A stretch of DNA of 64,000 bases from Streptomyces sp. NBC_01485 (lineage in GTDB: Bacteria > Actinomycetota > Actinomycetes > Streptomycetales > Streptomycetaceae), in contig NZ_CP109435.1 of NCBI RefSeq assembly GCF_036227125.1, positions 2,294,001 through 2,358,000 of the forward strand, in the 5' to 3' direction. Both the position numbers and the translations under genes were made by a program. The notes below the pieces were generated by a model that searched no databases, had not been told where the DNA came from, and saw nothing but the letters and a program-made list of their open reading frames with translations. The first letter of the stretch is position 1, and each line of letters starts with the position of its first letter. Below, piece by piece: positions 10,413 through 17,860 of this stretch.

Positions 10413-10449
10413 AAGCGGAGGATCACGTTCGCGTGGTCTTCCGCTTTTT
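10413..10449 (+). terminator. Intrinsic terminator of tRNA-Leu
   Basis: A 15-bp RNA stem at 10413-10427 pairs with 10432-10446, with only two G-U pairs. It is closed by a TTCG tetraloop and runs straight into TTTTT at 10445-10449. It begins two bases after the encoded CCA. A canonical rho-independent terminator of this quality is unusual in Streptomyces. Confidence 0.9.
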
Positions 10450-10487
10450 GCTGCGCACGGTCGCGGCCAGTCACGCAACGTGTTCGC

Positions 10488-11276
10488 ATGAACTTTCATG
10501 GCACCGAGGTTCGACAGAAGGCTCTCACTCTCCTGCGCGACGGCGTAAGCAACGCCGCCGTGGCCCGCGGCCTCAACGTTCCGCTGGGAACAGTCGGCTA
10601 TTGGAAGCACATGGACCGCGCGAAACGCGGCGAGTGTCCTGGCGCGCATGACCCAAAGTGCCACCGGTGCGACGGGCGAGAGCTCGACGAGCCCGCGTAT
10701 AGCTACCTCCTCGGCCTCTACCTTGGCGACGGCCACATCAGCCACTACTCCGAGCACCGCGTGCCGAACCTCATGATCACCTGCACCGAATCATGGTCCG
10801 GTCTCATGGACGAGTGCGAGCGAGCCATGCGCGCAGTCTTCCCCGACAACTCCGTGTGCCGCGTCCGCAGAACCGGGTGCCGCAACGTCAAGGTCTACTC
10901 GAAGCACCTGCACTGCCTGTTCCCCCAGCATGGCCCCGGCAAGAAGCACGAGCGTCTCATCGCCCTGGACCCCTGGCAGCAAGCCGTCGTCGACGCGCAC
11001 CCCTGGGAGTTCATCCGCGGCCTCATCCACTCCGATGGATGCCGCATCACGAACTGGACCACCCGCATGGTCGCCGGTGAGCGCAAGCGCTACGAATACC
11101 CCCGCTACTTCTTCGCCAACAAGTCGGACGACATTCGGCGGCTCTTCACCGACACCCTCGACAAAGTAGGCGTCGAGTGGACCACGCTCGCTCGCGGCAG
11201 CGACCCCTTCAACATCTCCATCGCCCGCAAAGCCTCCGTCGCCCTGCTCGACACCCACGTAGGCCCCAAGTACTAA
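10488..11276 (+). CDS. HTH / LAGLIDADG-like protein (homing-endonuclease-type fold)
   Basis: A 262-residue protein with four visible parts. Residues about 9-40 form a resolvase-like helix-turn-helix (SNAAVARGLNVPLGTVGYWK). Residues 50-62 carry a Cys/His cluster, CPGAHDPKCHRCDG, suggesting a zinc knuckle. Residues 73-83 read YLLGLYLGDGH and residues 175-185 FIRGLIHSDGC, two LAGLIDADG-type motifs with the acidic residues expected at the end of each helix. It could be a free-standing homing endonuclease or a domesticated DNA-binding regulator using that fold. The ATG at 10488 is 38 bp after the tRNA terminator, so it needs its own promoter. Lower GC and more relaxed codon use than the neighbours suggest transfer. 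No integrase or host intron is nearby. Confidence 0.8.
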   Translation: MNFHGTEVRQKALTLLRDGVSNAAVARGLNVPLGTVGYWKHMDRAKRGECPGAHDPKCHRCDGRELDEPAYSYLLGLYLGDGHISHYSEHRVPNLMITCTESWSGLMDECERAMRAVFPDNSVCRVRRTGCRNVKVYSKHLHCLFPQHGPGKKHERLIALDPWQQAVVDAHPWEFIRGLIHSDGCRITNWTTRMVAGERKRYEYPRYFFANKSDDIRRLFTDTLDKVGVEWTTLARGSDPFNISIARKASVALLDTHVGPKY

Positions 11277-11286
11277 CCCCCGCCCC

Positions 11287-12723
11287 CTACTCGGGACTGT
11301 CGTCCTCTCCGATGTGGTGTACGCGGACCAGGTTCGTCGAGCCCGACACCCCCGGAGGAGAACCGGCGGTAATCACCACCACGTCGCCCTTCTGGCACCG
11401 CCCGTACTTCAGCAGCAGCTCGTCCACCTGGTCGACCATCCCGTCCGTGGAGTCCGCCTGCGGGCCGAGGAAGGTCTCCACGCCCCAGGTCAGGTTCAGT
11501 TGGGAGCGAGTCGCCGGTTCCGGGGTGAAGGCCAGGAGGGGGATCGGGGAGCGGTAGCGGGACAGGCGGCGTACCGTGTCGCCGCTCTGGGTGAAGGCGA
11601 CCAGGAACTTCGCGTCGAGGAAGTCGCCGATCTCGGCCGCGACCCGGGCGACCGCGCCGCCGTGGGTGCGGGGCTTGTTGCTTTCGGTCAGTTCGGGCAG
11701 GCCCTTGGCGAGCATGTCCTCCTCCGCCGCTTCCACGATCTTGGCCATCGTGCGGACGGTCTGGATCGCGTACTTGCCCACGCTCGTCTCGCCGGACAGC
11801 ATCACCGCGTCGGTGCCGTCGATGACCGCGTTGGCGACGTCGCTCGCCTCCGCCCTCGTCGGGCGGGAGTTCTCGATCATGGAGTCGAGCATCTGTGTGG
11901 CGACGATGACCGGCTTGGCGTTGCGTTTGGCGAGTTTGACGGCGCGTTTTTGGACGAGGGGGACCTGTTCCAGCGGCATTTCGACGCCGAGGTCGCCGCG
12001 CGCCACCATGATTCCGTCGAAGGCGGCGACGATGCCCTCGATGTTCTCGACGGCCTGGGGTTTCTCGATCTTGGCGATGACCGGCAGGCGGCGGCCCTCT
12101 TCGTCCATGATGCGGTGGACGTCCTCGATGTCCTTGCCGCTGCGTACGAAGGACAGGGCGATGATGTCGCAGCCGGTGCGGAGTGCCCAGCGCAGGTCGG
12201 CTTCGTCCTTGTCCGAGAGGGCGGGGACGGAGACGGCCACGCCCGGGAGGTTGAGGCCTTTGTGGTCGGAGATGACGCCGCCTTCGACGACGCGTGTGTG
12301 GACGCGGGGGCCGTCGACTGCGGTCACCTGGAGGCAGACCTTGCCGTCGTCGACGAGGATGCGTTCGCCGGGGGTGACGTCGTGTGCCAGGCCGGCGTAT
12401 GTCGTGCCGCACTGGCGGCGGTCGCCTTCGACGCCTTCCTCCACGGTGATGGTGAAGGTGTCGTCGCGTTCAAGGAGTACGGGGCCTTCGGTGAAGTGGC
12501 CGAGGCGGATCTTCGGGCCCTGAAGGTCGGCGAGGAGGCCGACGCTGTGGCCGGTCTCGTCGGAGGCCTTGCGTACGCGGTGGTAGCGCTCCTCGTGTTC
12601 GGCGTGGCTGCCGTGGCTGAGGTTGAGGCGGGCGACGTCCATTCCGGCGTCGACCAGGGCTTTGATCTGGTCGTACGAGTCGGTGGCGGGGCCCAGAGTG
12701 CAGACGATTTTCGCTCGGCGCAT
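11287..12723 (-). CDS. pyk: Pyruvate kinase
   Basis: A 478-residue pyruvate kinase that transfers phosphate from phosphoenolpyruvate to ADP in the last step of glycolysis. The N-terminus MRRAKIVCTLGPATDS with RLNLSHGSHAEHE and the DLQGPKIRLG loop are diagnostic. The catalytic region MVARGDLGVEMPLEQVPLVQK and the ATQMLDSMI helix follow, and the C-terminal regulatory domain contains TQSGDTVRRLSRYRSPIPLLAFTP split across its expected positions. Length is normal. It is convergent with the LAGLIDADG-like gene, with only 10 bp between the stops, and lies downstream of the SIMPL gene on the same strand but 147 bp away, so it probably has its own promoter. Confidence 0.96.
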   Translation of the reverse strand: MRRAKIVCTLGPATDSYDQIKALVDAGMDVARLNLSHGSHAEHEERYHRVRKASDETGHSVGLLADLQGPKIRLGHFTEGPVLLERDDTFTITVEEGVEGDRRQCGTTYAGLAHDVTPGERILVDDGKVCLQVTAVDGPRVHTRVVEGGVISDHKGLNLPGVAVSVPALSDKDEADLRWALRTGCDIIALSFVRSGKDIEDVHRIMDEEGRRLPVIAKIEKPQAVENIEGIVAAFDGIMVARGDLGVEMPLEQVPLVQKRAVKLAKRNAKPVIVATQMLDSMIENSRPTRAEASDVANAVIDGTDAVMLSGETSVGKYAIQTVRTMAKIVEAAEEDMLAKGLPELTESNKPRTHGGAVARVAAEIGDFLDAKFLVAFTQSGDTVRRLSRYRSPIPLLAFTPEPATRSQLNLTWGVETFLGPQADSTDGMVDQVDELLLKYGRCQKGDVVVITAGSPPGVSGSTNLVRVHHIGEDDSPE

Positions 12724-12776
12724 GGTTCGAGCCTAGGGCTTACCGGCGGGTAGGGAATTAGCGGCACATGGCTGCT

Positions 12777-12803
12777 CAACAACCTTTGCGTGAAGGGTTG
12801 TTG
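12777..12803. promoter_or_regulatory. Inverted repeat upstream of pyk
   Basis: CAACAACC at 12777-12784 and its complement GGTTGTTG at 12796-12803, separated by 11 nt, in an AT-richer patch 54-80 bp upstream of the pyk start. It could be an operator for pyk or a terminator for the upstream SIMPL gene. No T-run is seen, so an operator or leader hairpin is slightly favoured. Confidence 0.4.
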
Positions 12804-12870
12804 ACAAGTAATAAATTGTGCGGGCCGGTGCTCTGATGAGCGTTTTTCCGAATGGGTTAATTCATGGAAC

Positions 12871-13572
12871 TCAGAGGCGGGGCGGATTCATCGTGAACTG
12901 TGCGCTGACTTCGGCGCGGATCTGGATGCGTTGTGGTTCGAGGTCGAGGGGTTCGGGGGCGGCGGATTCGGTTTCCGCGGCGGCCATGGAGAAGCGGACG
13001 GCGCGGCGGTCGAAGCCGGCTCGGGGGTGGCCGCCGGGGGTGGCGGTGTCGGCGAGTTCGAGGAGGGCGGCCACGGTGGTGTCCAGTGCTGCGGCGTATT
13101 CCTTGGCGCGTTGTACGGCTTCTCGTACGGCTTGCCGGCGGGCTTGGCGGTGGACGGGTGAGCTGGGGCGCAGTTCCCACCAGGGGCCGTCGATGCGGGT
13201 GAGGTCGAGGTCGGCGAGGCGGGTGGTGAGTTCACCGAGGGTGGTGAAGTCGGTGAGTTCGGCGGTGAGGTGGACGGTGCCGTGGTGGGTGCGGACGCGT
13301 TCGCCTCTGCCGCGGTGGCCGAGTTCGGGGGTGATGGACAGTGCGCCGGTGGAGAGGTTCTCCACTGCGTCGCCGTAGGACTTGACGAGTTCGATGACGG
13401 TGGCGTTGCGGCGGGTGAGGTCGTCGAGGGTGGTGCGGCGGTCTTTGCCGCGGGCGGTGACGGTGATGCCGATGCGGGCGATCTCGGGGTCGACTTCGAG
13501 TTCGGCCTCGCCGCGGACTGTGAGGAGGGGGGCGTCGGGGGTGCCGTACGGGGGAATTCGCGGGGAGGTCAT
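12871..13572 (-). CDS. SIMPL (DUF541) domain protein
   Basis: A 233-residue SIMPL-domain protein, the family also called DUF541/BP26-like. The conserved start of the domain is visible as LLTVRGEAELEVDPEIARIGITV, split here as LLTVRGEAELEV then DPEIARIGITV. The family oligomerises through this domain and is often exported, but no signal peptide is visible here, so this copy is probably cytoplasmic. The ATG at 13572 is chosen because AAGGTGGG precedes it; the frame stays open another 48 codons upstream without family similarity. It is divergent from the nucleotidase gene. Biochemical role is unknown. Confidence 0.82.
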   Translation of the reverse strand: MTSPRIPPYGTPDAPLLTVRGEAELEVDPEIARIGITVTARGKDRRTTLDDLTRRNATVIELVKSYGDAVENLSTGALSITPELGHRGRGERVRTHHGTVHLTAELTDFTTLGELTTRLADLDLTRIDGPWWELRPSSPVHRQARRQAVREAVQRAKEYAAALDTTVAALLELADTATPGGHPRAGFDRRAVRFSMAAAETESAAPEPLDLEPQRIQIRAEVSAQFTMNPPRL

Positions 13573-13721
13573 GCGTCCCACCTTGTCATGGTTTTCCCTG
13601 TTCAGGGGCCTGAATCGACCATGGTGGTCACCAGATCGAAACCTCCTGGACCTGTTGCCGTCGGGCTTGGCCGGGGCAGAATCTACGCGCGTCGTTGACC
13701 ATTCCCCAAGGAGCACGAGAC

Positions 13722-15539
13722 ATGCCTTTGAACCGCCGGAAGTTCCTGAAGAAGTCCGCCGTGACCGGGGCGGGGGTGGCGATCGCGGGCGCGGCCGTGG
13801 CTCCGTCGGCGCAGGCCGCGGAGGTGAGGAAGCCGGTCGGGAAGCCGGTCAAGCAGCCGAAGCGGTATGCGCTGACCGTGCTGGGGACGACGGACCTTCA
13901 TGGTCATGTCTTCAACTGGGACTACTTCAAGGACGCGGAGTACAAGGACGCGGCGGGCAACGCGCAGGGGCTGGCGCGTATCTCGACGCTGGTGAACCAG
14001 ATCCGTGAGGAGAAGGGGCGCGAGAACACGCTGCTGCTGGACGCGGGCGACACGATCCAGGGCACGCCGCTGACGTACTACTACGCGAAGGTGGATCCGA
14101 TCACCGCCAAGGGTGGTCCGGTGCATCCGATGGCGCAGGCGATGAACGCGATCGGGTATGACGCGGCGGCGCTGGGCAACCACGAGTTCAACTACGGTAT
14201 CGAGACGCTGCGGAAGTTCGAGTCGCAGTTGCGTTTCCCGCTGCTGGGTGCGAACGCGGTGGACGCGAAGACGCTGAAGCCGGCCTTCCAGCCCTACGTC
14301 ATGAAGACGTTCTGTGTGAAGGGCGCGCCGCCGGTGAAGGTGGCGGTGCTCGGGCTGACGAATCCGGGTATCGCGATCTGGGACAAGGCGTATGTGCAGG
14401 GCAAGCTGGCGTTCCCGGGGCTGGAGGAGCAGGCGGCGAAGTGGGTGCCGAAGCTGAAGTCGCTGGGTGCAGATGTGGTGATCGTGTCGGCGCACTCGGG
14501 TTCGTCGGGTACGTCGTCGTACGGTGACCAGTTGCCGTATGTGGAGAATTCGGCGGCGCTGGTGGCGCAGCAGGTGCCGGACATCGACGCGATTCTGGTC
14601 GGGCACGCGCATGTGGAGATTCCCGAGCTGAAGGTGACGAACGCGAAGACGGGCCGGACGGTTGTCCTGTCGGAGCCGTTGGCGTATGCGGAGCGGCTGT
14701 CGGTGTTCGATGTGGAGCTGGTGTTCGAGAAGGGGAGGTGGGTCGTCGAGTCCGTTTCCTCGAAGGTGCTGAACTCCAACTCGGTGGCGGACGACCCGAA
14801 GATCACGAAGTTGCTGGGTGACGAGCACGCGAAGGTCGTGAAGTACGTCAACCAGGTGGTCGGTACGGCGACGGAGACGTTGACGACGGTCGAGGCGCGG
14901 TACAAGGACGCTGCGATCATCGACCTGATCACGAGGGTGCAGGAGGACGTCGTCAGGGCGGCGCTGGCGGGTACGTCGTATGCGTCGCTGCCGGTGATCG
15001 CGCAGGCTTCGCCGTTCTCGCGGACTTCGGAGATCCCGGCGGGGAAGGTGACGATCCGGGATCTGTCGAGTCTGTACGTGTACGACAACACGCTGGTCGC
15101 GAAGTTGCTGACGGGTGCGCAGCTCCGGGCGTACCTGGAGTTCTCGGCGCAGTACTTCGTGCAGACGGCGGCGGACGCGGTCGTCGACACGGAGAAGCTG
15201 ACGAACGCTGGCAACCGGCCGGACTACAACTACGACTATGTGTCGGGTCTGGCGTACGAGATCGACATCGCGCAGGCTGCGGGTTCGCGGATCAAGAACG
15301 TGACGTACAACGGTGTGGCGTTGGACGACGCGCAGCAGTTCGTGTTCGCGGTGAACAACTACCGGGCCAATGGCGGCGGTGCGTTCCCGCATGTGGCGGC
15401 GGCGCAGGAGCTGTGGGCGGAGTCGACGGAGATCCGGACGCGGATCGCGGAGTGGGTGACGGCGAAGGGTGTGCTGGAGCCGAAGGAGTTCGCGTCGGTG
15501 GACTGGAAGCTGACGCGGAACGGGACGCCGGTGTTCTAG
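13722..15539 (+). CDS. Tat-exported bifunctional UDP-sugar hydrolase/5'-nucleotidase-type phosphoesterase
   Basis: A 605-residue secreted metallophosphoesterase. The N-terminus has a twin-arginine signal, RRKFLKKSAVTGAG, with a likely cleavage after AQA near residue 32. The catalytic domain carries the dinuclear metal motifs in order: GTTDLHGHVFNWDYF, DAGDTIQG, ALGNHEFNYG, and GHAHVEIPE. The C-terminal 5_nucleotid_C domain, from about residue 390, includes NTLVAKLLTGAQLRAYLE. It should hydrolyse extracellular nucleotides or cyclic 2',3'-nucleotides for phosphate and nucleoside uptake; which of these cannot be told. The ATG at 13722 has AAGGAG upstream and places the Tat motif at residues 5-12. 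Confidence 0.9.
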   Translation: MPLNRRKFLKKSAVTGAGVAIAGAAVAPSAQAAEVRKPVGKPVKQPKRYALTVLGTTDLHGHVFNWDYFKDAEYKDAAGNAQGLARISTLVNQIREEKGRENTLLLDAGDTIQGTPLTYYYAKVDPITAKGGPVHPMAQAMNAIGYDAAALGNHEFNYGIETLRKFESQLRFPLLGANAVDAKTLKPAFQPYVMKTFCVKGAPPVKVAVLGLTNPGIAIWDKAYVQGKLAFPGLEEQAAKWVPKLKSLGADVVIVSAHSGSSGTSSYGDQLPYVENSAALVAQQVPDIDAILVGHAHVEIPELKVTNAKTGRTVVLSEPLAYAERLSVFDVELVFEKGRWVVESVSSKVLNSNSVADDPKITKLLGDEHAKVVKYVNQVVGTATETLTTVEARYKDAAIIDLITRVQEDVVRAALAGTSYASLPVIAQASPFSRTSEIPAGKVTIRDLSSLYVYDNTLVAKLLTGAQLRAYLEFSAQYFVQTAADAVVDTEKLTNAGNRPDYNYDYVSGLAYEIDIAQAAGSRIKNVTYNGVALDDAQQFVFAVNNYRANGGGAFPHVAAAQELWAESTEIRTRIAEWVTAKGVLEPKEFASVDWKLTRNGTPVF

Positions 15540-15545
15540 GGCGCG

Positions 15546-16334
15546 TCATGCGCTGTGGTTCAGCACCGTTTTCTGCCAGAGGGCCGTCGCTTCCTCGGCG
15601 GCTCCTGGTGCGGTGAGCAGCAACGGGGTGTTGTGGGGCGGGAGTTGTGGGATGGCCACGGCTCCCGCCTCTGTTGCGATGAGCAGGGGTGGCAGGCCGT
15701 CGACGGGGTGGAATTCGCCGATGGCGGCCGCGGTGGCGCGGCCTGCGGCGACTTGGGCCAGGGACAGGGCTGTTGAGCCCATGATCCGTACGGTGCAGTG
15801 GCGGGTGGCGAGTTCGCGCAGGAGGTGGTCCATGCCGGGCCAGTGGGCGTGGGCGGCCCATTCGGTGAGGAAGACGTGGCCGGTGAGGGTGGAGTGGGCG
15901 GCGGCGTGGATGGGGTGGCCGTTGAGGTGGGCGCCGCCGCCCCGGGTGGCGGTGAAGATCTCCTGTCGCCAGGGGTCGGCGACGACGCCCAGCAGTGGTT
16001 CGCCCTGTGGGGTGGCCAGGCCCAGGGAGAACGAGCACCAGCCGATGCCGTGGGCGTAGTTGGTGGTGCCGTCGACGGGGTCGATGAGCCAGTGCGGGGC
16101 GCCCGGGGTGCCTGCGTGGACGCCGTGTTCCTCGCCTTCGACGCCGTACTCGGGGAACTCGCGGCGCAGGACGGTGCGGACGTGTGTCTCGACCGCTTCG
16201 TCGGTGGCGGTGACGATGTCGGCGGGGCCGTCCTTCTCGCGGACGTCGCTGACGTCGCCGATGGCGCGTGGGCGGCGGATGCGTCGGGTGGCCCACTCGG
16301 CGAGTTCCGTCGCGATCGTCAGTTCCCGGTCCAT
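15546..16334 (-). CDS. Inositol monophosphatase family protein
   Basis: A 262-residue member of the Li-sensitive, Mg-dependent phosphatase family. The signatures are EGEEHG in the first metal-binding loop, then WLIDPVDGTTNYAHG, and the late GSTALSLAQVAAGRATAAA segment. It may dephosphorylate myo-inositol phosphates for mycothiol or phosphatidylinositol synthesis, histidinol phosphate or nucleotide 3'-phosphates; motifs alone do not separate these. The late motif that is usually WDxAAG/W is altered to EFHPVDGLPP, so substrate geometry may differ. An upstream in-frame ATG at 16382 would add 16 residues. It lies downstream of the DesB-like gene on the same strand and ends 6 bp from the nucleotidase stop (convergent). 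Confidence 0.85.
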   Translation of the reverse strand: MDRELTIATELAEWATRRIRRPRAIGDVSDVREKDGPADIVTATDEAVETHVRTVLRREFPEYGVEGEEHGVHAGTPGAPHWLIDPVDGTTNYAHGIGWCSFSLGLATPQGEPLLGVVADPWRQEIFTATRGGGAHLNGHPIHAAAHSTLTGHVFLTEWAAHAHWPGMDHLLRELATRHCTVRIMGSTALSLAQVAAGRATAAAIGEFHPVDGLPPLLIATEAGAVAIPQLPPHNTPLLLTAPGAAEEATALWQKTVLNHSA

Positions 16335-16408
16335 CTGCCTGCCACCGCCGCTGTCGCTGTCCTGCCGTCCGTCGCGGATCATCGTACGGGTCGGCGCTTT
16401 GAGTTCTT

Positions 16409-17860
16409 TCAGTCCTTGAGGCGTACGAAGGTGCCGCGTTGTGCGCCGATGGTGGGGCTGCCTGTCTGGCGGGGGACGGTCGGTTGGAGGCCGAAGGTGG
16501 TGAAGGCGGTGCGGGTGGGGAGGGGGTAGGTCTCTTTGGCGGTGAGGGTGTTGAGGATGGTGGCGCTGCGCCAGGCGGCGAGGCCGAGGTCGGGGGCGCC
16601 TACGCCGTGGGTGTGGCGTTCGGCGTTCTGGAGGTAGACGTTGCAGCCGGTGGCGGTGACGGAGGGGTCGAGGACGAGGCGGAAGTGTTCGTCGATGCGG
16701 GGGCGTTCGCTGTGGTCGCGGCGGATGTAGGGGTCGAGGCCGGCGAGGAGTGGTTCGAGGGGGCGTTCGCGGTGGCCGGTGGCGAGGACGACGGCGTCGG
16801 TGGTGAGGCGGCTGCGGGTGTTCTGCTGGATGTGTTCGAGGTGGAGTTCGATTTTGGTGGTGGCGATGCGGCCTGCGGTGCGGACGCGGACGCCGGGGGT
16901 GAGGACGGCGTCGGGCCAGCCGCCGTGCAGGGTGCGGCGGTAGAGCTCGTCGTGGATGGCGGCGAGGGTGTCGGCGTCGATGCCTTTGTGGAGTTGCCAT
17001 TGGGCGCCGACGACGCGGTCGCGGGTGTTTTCGGGGAGGGCGTGGAAGTAGCGGGTGTAGTCGGGGGTGAAGTGTTCGAGGCCGAGTTTGGAGTACTCCA
17101 TGGGGGCGAAGGCCTCGGTGCGGCCGATCCAGTGGAGTTGTTCGCGGCCGGTGGGGCGGTGGCGCAGGAGGTCTAGGAAGACTTCGGCGCCGGACTGTCC
17201 GGAGCCGACGACGGTGACGTGGCCGGCGGTGAGGAGGGTGTCGCGGTGGGCGAGGTAGTCGGTGGCGTGGACGACGGGGACGCCGGGGGCGTCGACGAGG
17301 GGGCGCAGGGCGTCGGGGACGTGGGGTTCGGTGCCGATGCCTAGGACGATGTTCCTGGTGTAGGTGCGGCCGAGGGCTTCGGCTTCGCCGTCGGTGTCGA
17401 GTTGGGTGAAGTCGACTTCGAAGACGTCGCGTTCGGGGTTCCAGCGGACGGCGTCGGCGTGGTGGCGGAAGTGGAGGCCGGGGAGGTTGTCGGCGACCCA
17501 GCGGCAGTAGGTGTCGTATTCGGCGCGCTGGATGTGGAAGCGCTCGGCGAAGTAGAAGGGGTAGAGGCGGTGGTGGGTTTTGAGGTAGTTGAGGAAGGTC
17601 CAGGGGCTGGTGGGGTCGGCGAGGGTGACGAGGTCGGCGAGGAAGGGGACCTGGATGCGGGCGCCGTCGATGAGGAGGCCGGGGTGCCAGTCGAAGCGGG
17701 GGCGTTGTTCGTAGAAGACGGTGTCGAGTTCGGCGAGGGGGTGGGCGAGGGCGGCGAGGGAGAGGTTGCAGGGGCCGATGCCGATGCCGACGAGGTCGCG
17801 GGGGGTGTCGGTGTCGCGGGGGGTTGGGGGGTGCGTGTTCGGGTGCGGGGGCGTGGTCAT
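16409..17860 (-). CDS. Lysine/ornithine N-monooxygenase, DesB-like
   Basis: A 483-residue flavin-dependent N-hydroxylating monooxygenase (IucD/SidA/PvdA/DesB family). The FAD-binding site is DLVGIGIGPCNLSLAALAHP near residue 22, the NADPH-binding Rossmann motif is VTVVGSGQSGAEVFLDLL near residue 215, and the ATGHRERPLEPLL segment near residue 365 is the family's third motif. It would hydroxylate the side-chain amine of lysine, cadaverine or ornithine for a hydroxamate siderophore. It overlaps the DesA-like decarboxylase gene by four bases (ATGA), as in desferrioxamine clusters, but no acyltransferase or NIS synthetase gene is present here. The short N-terminal tail is Pro/Thr-rich. Confidence 0.88.
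   Translation of the reverse strand: MTTPPHPNTHPPTPRDTDTPRDLVGIGIGPCNLSLAALAHPLAELDTVFYEQRPRFDWHPGLLIDGARIQVPFLADLVTLADPTSPWTFLNYLKTHHRLYPFYFAERFHIQRAEYDTYCRWVADNLPGLHFRHHADAVRWNPERDVFEVDFTQLDTDGEAEALGRTYTRNIVLGIGTEPHVPDALRPLVDAPGVPVVHATDYLAHRDTLLTAGHVTVVGSGQSGAEVFLDLLRHRPTGREQLHWIGRTEAFAPMEYSKLGLEHFTPDYTRYFHALPENTRDRVVGAQWQLHKGIDADTLAAIHDELYRRTLHGGWPDAVLTPGVRVRTAGRIATTKIELHLEHIQQNTRSRLTTDAVVLATGHRERPLEPLLAGLDPYIRRDHSERPRIDEHFRLVLDPSVTATGCNVYLQNAERHTHGVGAPDLGLAAWRSATILNTLTAKETYPLPTRTAFTTFGLQPTVPRQTGSPTIGAQRGTFVRLKD

Noticed and set aside
10325..11276. Integrative element inserted at tRNA-Leu
   Set aside because: No integrase gene and no second copy of the tRNA 3' end were found in the window, so only the single LAGLIDADG gene is reported.
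13573..13721. Pho box upstream of the nucleotidase
   Set aside because: A GTTCAGG sequence was seen, but no pair of GTTCACC-like direct repeats with 11-bp spacing could be found.
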